Below, piece after piece: positions 36,340 to 48,489 of a stretch of DNA of 64,000 bases. Under the pieces are notes generated by a model. That model made no database searches. It was not told the DNA's origin and worked only from the letters and a program-made list of their open reading frames with translations. The position numbers were made by a program, and so were the translations under genes. Within the stretch, counting starts at the first letter, position 1. Each line of letters opens with the position of its first letter. Source of the stretch: Silurus meridionalis (lineage: Eukaryota; Chordata; Actinopteri; Siluriformes; Siluridae); the NCBI RefSeq assembly GCF_014805685.1, contig NC_060886.1:27057652-27121651 (forward strand), given 5' to 3'.

Positions 36340-37090
36340 GTAGATGCTGTATGTGTAAATTTACTTTGTTAGAAGAACCGTTTTCCTTTTGCTCTACGAG
36401 GCTGAGACTTTCGGAATGCAATTTCAGCGGCATAAGCTTTTTCTTTACAGCGCATAGATGGTCTTCCCAAACATTAGGTGTTGATGCGATTTTGAAAAAT
36501 TATGCCTTTCCACACCAGATTTTTCACTTTTTGACAGTTTCTCTTGAAATGTATGTGTTTTTTACACATTGTTTGAAAAACCATTTTCCTTTTGCTCACG
36601 AGGCTGAGGCTTGCGGAATCGCATTATCAGCCCATAAAAGCTTATTTTTTTACAGCACATAGCGGTGTTGCCAAACATGAGGTGTTGATGCGATTTTTAT
36701 AATTTTTACACCAAACATGAGGTGTTGAGCCGATTTTGATAAATTATGCCTTTCCACACCTGATTTTTTACTTTTTGACAGTTTCTCTCGAAATTATGAT
36801 TATGAATATGAAATTGAATATTTTCATTATTTCCATCGTATTTGCATGAAAATAGGCATATTTTTGACAAACATGATTTCTGTTGTTATATCACATCAGA
36901 ATCATGTAAAATAAATGTTTGTCAAGTCCATGTGTGTTTTTTCACATTGTTTGAAAAACCATTTTCCCATTGCTCTACGAGGCTGAGGTTTGTGGAATCG
37001 CATTATCAGCCCATAAGAAGCTTATTTTTTAACAGCACATAGCGATGTTGCCAAACATGAGGTTTGATGAATTATTAATTTCCCCACGCT
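36340..37090 (-). repeat. Inverted monomers of the young satellite
   Basis: Two to three monomers in the orientation opposite to the main array. They include 'CTACGAGGCTGAGACTTTCG' and 'TTTTTACAGCACATAGCGGT', and both A-like and B-like starts. Divergence is visibly higher than among monomers at 1-14.8 kb. The mirror region around 54.5 kb lacks them, so this is an insertion in one copy or a deletion in the other. Confidence 0.8.
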
Positions 37091-37994
37091 TTTTCACTTT
37101 TTTCAGGTTTTCCTCAAAATTATGATTATGAATATGAATCTTCAATTCCAACAATTTCAAAATAAGTTTTGACAAAAACACATTTTCATAAAAAGATGAT
37201 AAATATGAAATTATTTTCATATTCAGAAGCATTTTATCATGAAAACCCCCTTAATAAATGCAACAGGTCTAGCAAGCAGTATATCGGTCATTGGTGTAAA
37301 AAGCTGCATAACTTATTGCTCCGTTTAACGTTTTTTAATACAATCGTGCTAATTACTATTAAAAGTAATATTTTCATAATTATCATAGTTTTTAGGAAAA
37401 ACTGTCATATTTTGGCTAAAATTTGATTTGTCATGTAACCTGTTTTTAATAATTCTTTTTATCAATATGTGCAAAACAATAAAACTAATTGTTTTTTAAT
37501 CATATTTGTATTACAATTTTTTTGTTTTTGTAAAAACATGATTTGCCAGTTCATTTTTGTTTTTCGTTAACTCGTTGCTCTTTTTAACTTTTTTTTTTAT
37601 GAATTATGCTTAAGAAAATGAAATTTCATTTTTTCATAATTTTTTATGAAAAAAAAATTCATATCATTGTCAAAACATAATTTGTCATACCTTTTAATTC
37701 CAATTTTTATAATAACTTTATTTTTATTAAAAAAGTATATTTTAGTTACAACAAATGCTTTGTCATGGCACTTTCTCATTTTTTGTTCACTTAATGCACC
37801 TTTAAACGGTTTTATTCTTCTTAAGAACATAAACAATCATATTTTCATGATTATTTTTTTTATTTATGAACAAAAGTTGTCAAAACATGATATGTCACCT
37901 TTTTGAGTTTTCAATCGCTTATTACGGTTTTTAATAAAATTCTGCTAATTCATATAAAAAGTAATATTTTCATAATATATTGTTTTACGAAAAA

Positions 37995-40088
37995 AACCCA
38001 GCCATTAGGGAGGCACAAGCCAGTGCACACTTAGTGCCAGTACCAAGCCAGGATAAATGGGTAGGGTTGCATTAGGAGGCCCGGGTTAACAATGACCGCC
38101 ACAGATATCGTTAGCCAACAGGGTACCGGTGGAAATTGGGCTACTGTTGGCCGAAGTAGGAAAAGGAGAGGAAGAAGACATCTACAAAGCCGGCAGGTAA
38201 AGGAGAGTGGAGGTTCAGGTTGGTACTTAAAATGTTGGTACTATGACTGATAAAGGGAGAGAGATAGCTGATATGATGGAGAGGAGAAAGGTAGATATGT
38301 TGTGTGTTCAGAAGACCAAGTAAAAAAAAGAGTAAGGACAGGAACATTCAAGGTGGGTTTAAACTGTTCTGTCATGGTGTGGATGGAAACAGAAATAATG
38401 TAGGAGTGATTCTGAAGGAAGAGTACAGTAAGAGTGTAGTGGAGGTGAAGAGAGTTTCTGATAGGGTGACGAATGTGAAGCTGGAAGTTGAAGGGATGCT
38501 TGTGCTCCACAAGTAGTCTGTGAGATAGAGGATAAGGAACGATTCTGGAGTGAATTAGATGAAGTGGTAGATGGTGTACCTAGGAAAGAATGATTGGTGA
38601 TTGGGGCAGACTTTAATGGGCATGTAGGTGAAGGGACCAGAGGTGATGAGGAGGTGATGGGTAGGTATGGCCTTAAGAAAAGGAATGTGGAAGGGCAGAT
38701 GGTGGTGTATTTTGTTAAAAGGATGGAAATAGCAGTGGTGAATACGTATTTTAAGAAGAAGGATGATCATAGGGTGACCTATAAGAGTGGAGGAAGGTGC
38801 ACAAAGGTGGACTATGTTCTATGCAGGAGATGCAACCTGAAGGAGATTGATGACTGTAAGGTGTTGGCGGGGGACAGTGTTGGATGGTGGTCTGTAGGAT
38901 GGTTTTGGAGGCAAAGAAGAAGAGGAGGAGAGTGAGGACAAAAGAAGAATTTGAGGTTGGATGATGTGGAGTTAGTGAAGCAAGATGTGAATTGGATTAG
39001 TAAGGAGGAAGTGAGAACAGCCATTAAGAGGATGAAGAGTGGAAAGTCGGTTGGACCAGATGCCATACTGGTAGAACCGTGGAGATGTTTAGGAGAGATG
39101 GCAGTGGAGTTTTTAACCAGATTGTTTAACAAGATTCTAAAAGGTGAGAGGATGCCTAAGGAATGGAGAAGGAGTGTGCGGGTACCAATCTTTAAGCATA
39201 AGGGAGACCTGCAGTAACAACAGGGGAATAAAGTTGATCAGTCACACCATGAAGTTATGGGAAAAGGATCGGCCCTGAGCCCTTTCCTGTTTGCAGTGGT
39301 GATGGACGGGTTGACAGACGAGGTCAGACAGGAGTTTCCCTGGACTATGATGTTTGCAGATGATATTGTGATTTGTGGTGAGAGTAGTGAGCAGGTTGAG
39401 AAGAGTCTGGAGAGGTGGAGATATGCACTGTAGAGAAGGGGAATGAACGTCAGTAGAAGTAAGACAGAGTACATGTGTGTAAATGAAAACGAGGGCAGTG
39501 CGGTTACAGGGAGAGGAGGTAGAGGAGTTCAGGTACCTGGGGTCAACAGTGCAAAGTAATGGAGAGTGTGTTATAGAAGACGAGAAAAGCGTGCAGACAG
39601 GGTGGAGTGGGTGGAGAAAAGTGACAGGAGTGATTTGTGAGAGAAGGGTTTCTGCAAGAGTAAAAGGGAAGGTTTATAGGGCTGTGGTGAGACCTGCGAT
39701 GTTGTATGGATTAGAGACAGTGGCATTGAGTAAAAGACAGGAGGCGGAGCTGGAGGTAGCAGAGCTGAAGAGGTTAAGGTTTTCGTTGGGAGTGACGAGG
39801 ATGGACAAGATTAGAATGTAATGTTTTGGTGACAAGGTAAGGGAGGCGAGATTGAGATGGTTTGGACATGTGCAGAGGAGGGACATGAGTTATATTGGTA
39901 GAAGAATGCTGAGGATTGAGCCGTAAGGTAGGAGGAAAAGAGGAAGGCCAAGGAGGAGGTTTATGGATGTGGTGAGGGAAGACATGCAGGTAGTTGGTGT
40001 GAAAGAGGCAGATGTAGAGGACAGGGTGGTATGGAGACGGATGATCCGCTGTGGCGACCCCTAATGGGAGCAGCCGAAAGAAGAAGAA
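37995..40088 (+). mobile_element. RTE-like LINE, 5' end present, internally deleted
   Basis: Begins CCAGCCATTAGGGAGGCACA, the same 5' end as the minus copy at 53.75 kb. The apurinic endonuclease region (about 38240-38900) shows 'GADFNGHVGEG', 'NTYFKKKDDHRVTYKSGGRC' and 'VDYVLCRR'. RT region: 'AIKRMKSGKSVGPDA' and 'RMPKEWRRSVRVPIFKHKGD', then a deletion at about 39265 jumping to '[16 protein letters not shown]' with active site '[12 protein letters not shown]', and then 'YLGSTVQSNGEC' and 'MLYGLETVALS'. It ends GGCGACCCCTAATGGGAGCA, GCCGAAAGAAGAAGAAG. Many frameshifts. Family assignment is from memory. Confidence 0.85.
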
Positions 40089-40994
40089 GATTGTACGAGA
40101 AAAAATCATATTTTAAGCAAAACATATATTTGTCATGGCGCGTTTTCGTTTTTCGTTCACTTATTGCACCTTTTAAGGGTTTTTTTTTATTAAATTTGCG
40201 AAAAAATTCTTATTTTAGTTACAATATGATTTGCCATGGCACCTTTTTACTTTTTGTTCACATGACTTCCAGTCCTGATTTTTCACTTTTTACAGTTTTT
40301 AACAGTCTATCTTGAAATTATGATTATGAAATTTTACATTTTCATATTATCGATCATATTTGTATGAAAAAAGTTATATTTTTGTTAAGATTTGTTTTGT
40401 TAAATCACATCATAAAAGAATCTTTGTCAAGTGCATGCTGTATGTGTAAAATTTACTTTGTTTGAAAAAAACGTTTTGACGCAGTTTACTTGTTTTTACA
40501 GTATAGCAACTTATTGATCATCAACATCTGTACAGTGAGTTCTAATATTAAAAAATAAATTTAAAAACAAAACTTAATAAGCTATAAATGAAACAATAGA
40601 CCTGAACTAGAATGTGACATTTCCTGAAGAAAATGTGAGTAGTGCGTGCCGGTACAAAAGTCCACACCCCGGCCGTATTGTTTTTAGTGCCGACCACGAG
40701 ACATGACCGTATTTGGAGAGACGAGCGTTTCGATACCTCGCACGCCTGTTTTTGGCATTTTATTTCGAGGGGACGGGGCCAGTAATGTCAGGCGACTTCG
40801 TCAAACGACCCGGCGTCCCACTCTCCTCGCCGTGCCGAGTGATTAGATGTGTCATGTGCTTGAGGTGACATATTACCCACAGTGCAACTCTCTATGCTGG
40901 GCTGAGTCCATTGATATGTCACACGTCCTCTTTTCCTGTATACTTCCTGTATGAGTCCATTGATGTTTCTCAAATAAAAAAGAGGGTTTTCAGG
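40089..40994. other. Diverged satellite, then unassigned sequence
   Basis: 40089-40490 resumes old satellite, including an inverted young-type monomer with 'AATTTACTTTGTTTGAAAAA'. 40490-40994 is unassigned. It holds a GC-rich stretch at 40645-40845 with several CpGs ('CCACACCCCGGCCG', 'GAGGGGACGGGGCC'), with no convincing gene on either strand. At 40995 the gypsy LTR starts. Confidence 0.5.
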
Positions 40995-42028
40995 TGTAGC
41001 AAAGGCCTGTGTTTTGCTACTAGGCCTAATATATGCAATTAATCTGTTACTGAAAAGAACTACTCTACACGTTTGGATTTTTCCAGAAGATTCTACTAGA
41101 GCTAGACAGTAGCAAAAGTTCTCCAAAAATTTTTTCTCTGAAGAACAAGCTTCATCATTTATATGGTTGAAATATGTTGCTATTTTACATTACGTTCGAC
41201 AGAAATGAAAGACACACATCTTTGTTCTATGTTGTTAGTTTGCACTAAATGGTGGTTGCCAAATGTGGCAAGTGTAATGGTGTCACACTAGATTATTGGA
41301 GTTACGATTGATCAGTGGTATTAAGGTGTGGGTTGTCTTTATTTATTTAGAAATTTGTATTTGCGATTGCATGAGTGATGCATGGTCACGTGGTCACAGG
41401 TAGAATATGAAGTGCTTTCATGCAAGCTTTCACGTGTAAGCGCGAAGGTAGAGCTGACGTCATTTCTGTGCGCCCTCTCTCTTTTGCCGAATGTGATAGT
41501 GATGAGAGGTATGATTTATCAGCTCTTCACTAAAAAGTTTTAGAATAATAATAAATACTAATCGGTTAAGGATTTTTTTTGTTAAACTTGATTATTTGTT
41601 GATTTTTCTCTTGATTTGCGGTTAGTAGTTCAATTGATGATGTATAGTTATTTTTAGAATTATTTTGGGTAATGGCCGCCATTTCACGTGCGGCATCCAT
41701 TAGGGAAGTTGAGTTAAAAGAACAATTTCATTGCTATAAATTTAATTGATTAAAGATGCATTTTATTTTTAATGATCCATAAGAAGAATTGTTATTATAG
41801 TTTAGAAATTGTCAATGTATGGTGCTCGCTTTTGCCAAATGTGATAGCGATGAGAGGCACGGCTAGACCATAGAGTTTCCATTTATAATCAGATGGTGTC
41901 TGTTGGTTCAAAACAGCGATAAGTGTGATGAGAGAACACAGAAGCTGGAAAAAACCATTTGACGATTGTACCAACGTGTGGAGTCTTTTTATTTAAAAAC
42001 GCACACAACGCAGAGCGAACCCACTACA
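40995..42028 (+). repeat. Gypsy 5' LTR, copy 2
   Basis: Starts TGTAGCAAAGG and ends CCCACTACA: the TGTAG/CTACA ends are inverted, and homology with copy 1 stops at these points. TGGTGCC follows at 42032 as primer-binding site. On the opposite strand the LTR contains a long frame ('CYCLALVESSGKIQTC'), shared with copy 1. A 2-nt indel breaks the frame between copies, so it is probably not a gene. Confidence 0.8.
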
Positions 42029-44140
42029 AAATGGTGCCAATGGTATCAGGGATAGTCTGCTTCAAACTAGACATTCAAGTTTCAAGTAGTTGCTCTGGAG
42101 AGAACATTAACGGTTCTGATGCTGAGATGTCAAACATTATTGATGCTTTCAAGTTGAATTTCGTTCTGAAGTCTAAAATAACTGCACCACCTAATTTTTG
42201 TGGAGACGGTACTGATAAGTGTTCTGTGATGGAATGGGAAGAACTGATGCAGGTATACCTTAATAAAAATTAATTGGTAGGCTTGGAAAGCGTTGAAGAA
42301 GTAATGAACAGATTAATGGGAGGGCTAGGGACATCATAAGGGTCTGGTTGAGCAACAAAAAGGTTACTCTGACCGCGGATTCTGTTTTCACTGTTTTGAG
42401 ACATTACTTTAGTGATTCCAGTAGCTCAGGTATGCCTTTAGCCAATTCTACTCAGTGAAACCTTTCCCAATGAAGGTCCCTTGGATTTTTGGATAAGGTT
42501 GAACAAGGCTGCTGAGGTGGCTGAGCAGGGCCTTAGGGAGGAGGGCAGGACTTTAGAAAATCGAAGTAGAGAACTGGCTGTAATGTTTATTCGACACTGT
42601 ACTGGAAGTAAACTGTCTCTTGTGTTCAAAAGCAAACCAGTACATTCTTGGACAGCTTCTGAGGTCCAGGAGAGATTGGATGAGATGCTAAGGGAACAGA
42701 AAGTGACAAGGCGGGTTACAAGTCAACATACAGCCAAAGTTCTTGAGCCTATTAACATCTCTGTTTCCTCATAGATCTGAAACAACTACAACAGCAGCAG
42801 ATAGCAGTGCTCTAGACTATGTTGGAAAAGTTTTGACTATGTTGGAAAAGACTCTTGTTTGCAATGCACAGTCAGTGTGCGGTGGTTGGTCCAAGAATTC
42901 GAATAGATGGAGTCGTGATTGTAGAGTCTGCACCAGCAAAGATCACGGTACTACAGCTCATTCTAAGATGTACAATTACTGCTTTAAGTGTTATTTACCT
43001 GGGCATATTAGCTTCAATTGTGAGACCACTGTCCCCAGGGAAGGCACTGGCAGACGGGGAGATGACGAGCTTTAGGGAAACTAGAGAGCCTCCATTGTGG
43101 GGAGGGCAATGTGGGGCAAAATGTAAGATCCTTCTTGGACACTGATGTTGAGTGGGTTTATTCATCTTGTTGTGAGAGTGTAAGCAAAGACAAGACTGTG
43201 ATTTTTCCGAAAAATATTCAGTCATTGCCAAATGACAGTCTGTCAAAACAAGTGTTTTGGTGCAGGACAGAGTTCGGTTAAGGGGAATGCTGGACAGTGG
43301 CTCCATGGCAACTATTTTGAGTGCTGATGCGGTTCTTCAGCTAAGAGAAGCTGGAGTCCTGACTCAGGAGTTGTTTCCCCAGTCAAACATTGTCCTAGTT
43401 GGGTGCGGTGGAAAGCAGACTAGTCCTGTAGGTGCGTGTGATCTGAAAATTGAGGTGTATGGGTTCTGTTTTAGTGTCCCAGTCTTTGTTGTGAGTGGAC
43501 AGGTGGACCAGCTTATCATTAGTACCAATGTGCTGAAACCTTTGATCAGAGAGATGAAATCAAATAAGGGGTTCTGGAGAGTCCTGATCAATCAAATCTG
43601 AGTGAAGATTTTCTGTTTTTCTACGTATGCTTTCAAGTATCGAGAGGTGGAAGGGCAGTATTATCCCGGACAAAGTTGGTACTTTTAAGTCCAAATCTGC
43701 TGTGGTTTTGCAACCGATGAGTGAGCACCTTGTCTGGGGTCGGCTACCACCGGGACTGAAACTGTCAGTGGGCAGCCTGGTTGTGATTGAGCCTTGTGTT
43801 TCTCACTGTGTACATCGTAATGTCCTTGTCGGTAGAGTGATCTCGCCTTTATGGGGAGATGGTTGGCTCCCGGTTAGAACGATAAACCCCACAAACTCTG
43901 ACGCAGAAACGCAAAACTTGCTGATGTCTGTCCATGCATTGCCTTGGAAGAATTTGAACAGGTACCGGAACAGAAAATTTTTCAGAACGTGGCCATGAGT
44001 GGCAACAGTTCTTGTTGTAGCTTTCAGCAAGGAGCTCAGTGTCTGGTGTTGAGCACTTTAGTGACACTCAATTGGATGAGCTTGGCCTCAAGGACTTAAA
44101 TGTAAGTGACTGTGAGGTGTCGCCATCCTGGAGAAGTCTT
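42029..44140 (+). mobile_element. Gypsy remnant: gag, zinc knuckle, protease; RT absent
   Basis: After a deletion of the gag N-terminus, it carries 'CSVMEWEELMQVYLNKN' (to 42273), 'EVQERLDEMLREQKVTRRV' (about 42660) and a CCHC knuckle near 42990 ('YCFKCYLPGHISFNC'). The protease at 43257-43601 includes the D-S-G motif in 'GMLDSGSMATILSADAVLQL', and linker sequence continues to about 44130. It stops just before RT. Frameshifts at about 42290-42480 and 42770 break gag. The protease frame is open from 43257 to 43601 and is the best-preserved part of either copy. Confidence 0.85.
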
Positions 44141-44416
44141 TATTCCCGTATGGAACTTGTTAACGAAAACAAGTAAATAAAATTATGTTTATGAATATAA
44201 AAACTTAGATTTTCATATTACCTATTATACAAACAAGTCAAAGATTTTTGATGCCATTTTTTGTTGTTCACTTATTGCAATTTTTATGGAGTTTTCATTA
44301 AATAATGCTACTGAATATGAAAATAAATTTTTTCATGTTTATCATATTTTTATCAAAAAAAAATTGTCAAAACTTAATTTGTTATGCCACACACACTGCA
44401 AAAATGTGTTGGGTTT

Positions 44417-44420
<4 letters not shown>
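44141..44420. repeat. Old satellite fragment
   Basis: Phrases 'TGTTCACTTATTGCAA', 'GAATATGAAAATAAA' and 'TGTCAAAACTTAATTTGT' match the diverged satellite at 35-38 and 53.7-55.4 kb. This shows that the gypsy remnant also lies within that satellite. Confidence 0.55.
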
Positions 44421-44505
<85 letters not shown>

Positions 44506-44506
44506 C
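44421..44506. repeat. (TA)n(CA)n microsatellite
   Basis: About 60 bp of TA followed by about 24 bp of CA. Frames reading Tyr-Ile or Thr-His repeats across it are artefacts. 44507-44880 downstream contains nothing recognised. Confidence 0.95.
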
Positions 44507-44884
44507 ATTTTGCATTATATTTTTTTAGTTAGTTTAACTTAAGTAGACCAATAATATTTAGTGCTCCTAGATCAGCATATTTTTCCACGCTCACAGAAAA
44601 TAACAAGCATAATCCTAGATTTGTATTCAGCACGGTAGCAAAATAAACAGGAATTAAAAGCACTAACATGCACAACAGGTAGTAATGATTTCAATAGGTA
44701 GTAATGATTTCATAAACTTTTTTGATAATAAAGTTAAAAACATCAGTCAAGAAATCCAGATGATTAATATAAATCCAAACTATTTTACAAATAACCCTGT
44801 AGACAGCAGTGTAATTACAACAATCAATTACAAAGCTTTACTTCTATTCAAGAGAATGACTTAATTTCATTTATTTCCTCATCA

Positions 44885-45712
44885 AAATCATCAACCTCGA
44901 TCCCTTGCCTACAAGTTTCTTCAAACAGTTAATTCCAGAGGTAATTGAACGTGTTTTAAAATTAATAAAGCCTTCCATAACTGTGTAACTGATCTATTAT
45001 TCAGAGCTAATTTTATTTTGTATTTTGTGTTTTGTGTATTTGCCCTGCACTGTCTTGTGTTGTCTTTGCACAGTTTGCACCAGGTTACACACATGCACTT
45101 TATGTAGCGAGGACACTTACTAGTCCTTAGCCCTGTGTTTCTGTTCGTCGTGATTGTTGTTGTCTGTAGCACCAGGGTTCAGGAGGAATGTTGTTTCATT
45201 TCATTGTGTAATTCGTCAGCTATAAAGGGTTGAAATGACAATAAAAGCTTTTTGACTTGACTTCTTGACTTGACTATGTATCTAAATTCTTCAAACTGGC
45301 AATTATCATCCCTCTAATTAAGAAACCTGACCTTACAGCTGTCCAACTCAAGGCCAATATAAAATCTCCCCTTGATATCCAACATTTTAGAAAAGGTTGT
45401 ATCATTACAGTTATGCTCACATCTACATTGGAATATGTAAAATCAGTCAGGATTTAAACCTCATCATAGCACAGAGACGGCGATAAATGGCCTGTTATTG
45501 GCCTCTGATCAGGGTTTTGTCTCTTTACTTGTTTTGTTCGACCTTAGTGCTCTTTTGACACCACTGATCATACTATACTGCTTGCTCTCCTCTGGCTTAT
45601 GTCTTATTTGACTGATCACTATCAGTTTATTGATGTAAAGGTGAGTTCTCCACACTCCCTGAGGTAAAGTTTGGTGTTTTGTAAGGATCTGTCTTAGGCC
45701 CACTACTTTTTT
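44885..45712 (+). mobile_element. L2-type LINE, 5' half of a split copy
   Basis: 'NLDPLPTSFFKQLIPEVIER' at about 44893 is the conserved pre-RT region of L2. A retroposon tail interrupts at about 45000-45280, after which L2 resumes ('KFFKLAIIIPLIKKPDLTAV' at 45285), then the A-motif region ('[13 protein letters not shown]'-like, broken) and 'KFGVL', ending at the GGGCCC element near 45715. The other half continues at 50283. Many indels; inactive. Confidence 0.8.
45000..45282 (+). repeat. Retroposon tail with (TTGACTTGA) end, copy 2
   Basis: The insertion in L2 ends 'CAATAAAAGCTTTTTGACTT', GACTTCTTGACTTGACT. The preceding sequence includes 'CTTGTGTTGTCTTTGCACAG' and 'GCACTTTATGTAGCGAGGAC'. The same sequence in the same L2 site occurs inverted at 18.85-19.0 kb. 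Probably the 3' end of a non-LTR element. Confidence 0.55.
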
Positions 45713-46562
45713 TTTGTATATCCTGCCTCTGTGGGTTTTTGATGGGCTGTCACTTGGGCCCTGCATGGGCAACCCAAATGGGGCCCAGAGAAATTTGTCC
45801 ATCGGGTCCACATGGGCCCCATGTGTGTTAGCCCAGAAGGGCAACTGATGGGTCCATGGTGGGCTCTAAGTGTGGCCCGTATAGGTGTTCTTTATATGGG
45901 CCCATTTGGGTCCCAAATAGGTGTTAAAAATGGGGCCAAATTTGGCAACAAAAAGGACCTTAATCTTACTATGGAAAATCCACTGTCAAACCATTTCAAA
46001 CCTCAGTTACAATGTAAAACTGTGCCTGACCAAACAAATAACTAATATTAGTTGATTTTATGTGCTGCTATATGTTTAAAATTACATGGTTGAGTATTTG
46101 AACTGTGAAAAATAAATGACTTCAATTTAGAATGTGTAAATCACATTTAATTTAAATTAATGCAAGTAAACAAACAGGTAATAGGAATAACAGAATTACT
46201 AAAGTAGAATAGTTCACTGGTGGGTCTATGCAGATTCCTCAGCTGCACACCTACAAAACAGTAAAGAAAGAGAAGACAGAAAAGCCAATTTAGTACATTT
46301 TAAAATACTACTATTCACAGCAGCATCTAAAAAAACATGCATCAATATAATTAAGACATATCCTAGAATCTCATCAGTGAATTGTTCCCACCTCTGCCTC
46401 ACACAGTAATAACTTATGCCGAGGGACCAGTCATGGAATCCAAAACTTATGAATGTAACAACTAAAATATCAACCTTGCGTCTGAACTTGACTCTTAAAT
46501 GAATATTTGGCCATTGCCAAAAGCCAGTGATTAGAACAATGATTCTGATCAGCTGAAAGATG

Positions 46563-46975
46563 TAAGCACAGACCACAAAATAAATGTTTCATGGGGACCC
46601 GAACAAGTGACGAACCCGGGACTGCTTGTTCAGTGTCTATTAACCAGTGGTGTTGTTGATGATCTGAAAGGTGAGTTTTTTGTTTATTTTAACATCCTGA
46701 TCATGATTCCTTGACTTTGCCAGTTAACATAATAACGTTTTAATTGTGTATTTCATCAGATTATTTAGGATAATAATATCCAAAAGGCCAAGGAATCACA
46801 AATAAACAATGTGAAAATAAACAAACAACCCACCTTTCAGGTCATCGACACACATCAACACCACTGACGAATAAGCACTGAACAATAAGTAGTCCCAGAT
46901 GGGTTTGTTGTGGTCCCCTTGAAACATTTATTTTGTGATCTGTGCTACTTGGTTTTGTTGTGAGCATTTGCAGCG
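46563..46975. repeat. Long inverted repeat (foldback)
   Basis: 46563-46720 (ACAAAATAAATGTTTCA, GTTCAGTGTCTATTAACCAG, CTGAAAGGTGAGTT) is the imperfect reverse complement of 46795-46975 (AACTCACC-like CCACCTTTCAGG, CACCACTGACGAATAAGC, TGAAACATTTATTTTGTG). The arms are about 160-180 bp with a loop of about 75 bp. The inner part of the same foldback is present at 16715-16960. Confidence 0.7.
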
Positions 46976-47277
46976 TGTTTCTGTGTTTGGTTGTGTTGTG
47001 AGGATTTGCAGCGTGTTTCTGTACTTGGTTGCATTGTGGGGGTTTGCAGCACATGTGTTGTCAAACTGATAACGTTGTTTTTTCTATTTGCATGTGTTTT
47101 CTTAAGTTGCAGCACGTTGAGCTGTCTCAGCCACCGTATAGGATGCCTTGAGGATAAATAATTTATAAGATATTTTTTCATTTTAGGGTGGAGTATTCCC
47201 TTAATTAAACTGAGGCAAAAACAGTGATTGGGATAAAATATTATTAATTGTGCAGCCCTAGCTATAGGTTATATGAC

Positions 47278-47435
47278 TTACACTTCCTGCTGTACTGCCC
47301 TCCAATCATGGTCCCGCTGGGCTCTCAAAGCACGGTTGCCTTCTCTGTCTCTTGCATTTGTGAACCATTTACCTAGCGCTGTCTTCAGCTCTTTCTTACT
47401 GACAGTTTTCAGCAAAGGGTTCTGCTTCAGGCTTC
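47278..47435 (-). pseudogene. Terminal exon of an unknown element gene, copy 2
   Basis: Acceptor TTTTTTTTTTGCTTTATAG, then 158 nt open to TAA, encoding 'KTVSKKELKTALGKWFTNAR' and 'DREGNRALRAQRDHDW'. Length and boundaries are identical to 17355-17512. Lys/Arg-rich and probably helical. Upstream exons were not found. A promoter-like NRF1 motif lies upstream on this strand at about 48020. Marked pseudogene because no complete gene is visible; it could be a surviving exon of the host DNA element's gene. Confidence 0.5.
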
Positions 47436-48489
47436 CTATAAAGCAAAAAAAAAATATATAAAGTAGAGCATGCTACTGTATCAACCAGGGCATAATCCAT
47501 TATTTGTATACATGCAAGTTACATGAGCATAAGACTATCAGTCAAAAAAAAAAAAAAAGACAAAAATCACAAGGTTGTAAGCACCTTCTAATCCACCATT
47601 TGCCCAAATTGTTAACTGATCTGAATAAATGATGTTAAAATGACACAATACCATGCAAAAACTTAAATGAATCAATATGGTGAATTTCAGACTTTGTTGT
47701 GATTATTGTTTAGAATAATTAGTGTGGGCCTTGAACTCATTCGATTATTAAATTCGTACTGGTACACTTTGGACCGTAAATTTGAACTGACCACTGTAAC
47801 ATTAGTTTAAGTTACTTACTCATAACAATGTTTTGTCTTTAAAAAGCTATAGTGGCACGAACGCAGCAAGTGTTCGACTTGACTGCACAAACCGAAGCGT
47901 GCTTGACATAAAAAATACCGTGAAAGCGATTTGGAAGAATTCGGAGTTGTCTGCTCTCGAATTTGTCGGTCTGCACTGCACAGCTTTAAGTCAAACACGT
48001 CTCAGTTTGTGGTGTCTATGCGCATGCGTGAAGCCTCGGAGCCGAGAGCAGGGTGGAGGGAGTTTGACTGACTTTCTGAATGGCACAAAATTACGTTCTC
48101 TTTAACGTAATCATAACGTATCATATTTTTATTAATGTTTATAAATGATATAAATATGAACTTTTTTATCACCTTTACCTATTTCACATAAATCACATTA
48201 AAATAATGTTAAGCATTGTCACAGTTTCCTCAGAGCTATTCTCTGTGTATTGTATATACACGTTATAATGGTAGTGAAAGATTACTCCACAGTGCTTTTA
48301 CTGTTTCACCCTCCTGTTATCATGAGGACACTATATGGAGAAAACACGGGTGAAAATGGTTTGAAAAGTCGTTATTTCCACATTTTAGTAGACAGTTTCC
48401 TAGTGAGAAGGCGGGAAACAGGAGCCAATGAGGGACTTTGTGAGCTGCACAACCGAATTATTATTTTTTTTCACTAAAGGTTGTACTAT

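Larger units (their letters stand above)
35330..37980. repeat. Old, diverged satellite block (left inverted copy)
   Basis: AT-rich tandem text with recurring phrases such as AAAATCATGTTTTG, GACATGACAAAT, 'TTAATGAACAAAAA' and 'CATAATTTCAAGAAAA' at roughly 150-200 bp spacing. 36340-37090 contains clearly recognisable inverted monomers of the young array (CCGTTTTCCTTTTGCTC, AGCGGTGTTGCCAAACATGA). Much of the block is the reverse complement of 53750-55390. No genes. Confidence 0.7.

Noticed and set aside
40645..40845. Possible CpG-island promoter
   Set aside because: GC-rich with several CpGs, but no exon or gene on either side; left as unassigned.
40788..41126. 112-codon minus frame beside the second gypsy LTR
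   Set aside because: Mostly antisense LTR sequence running into unrelated DNA; not conserved in frame with the other LTR.
44286..44532. Frames with Tyr-Ile and Thr-His runs
   Set aside because: Translation of the (TA)n(CA)n microsatellite.
46226..46576. 116-codon minus frame inside the GGGCCC element
   Set aside because: No recognisable motif and no second copy in frame. It may be an exon, but nothing supports it.
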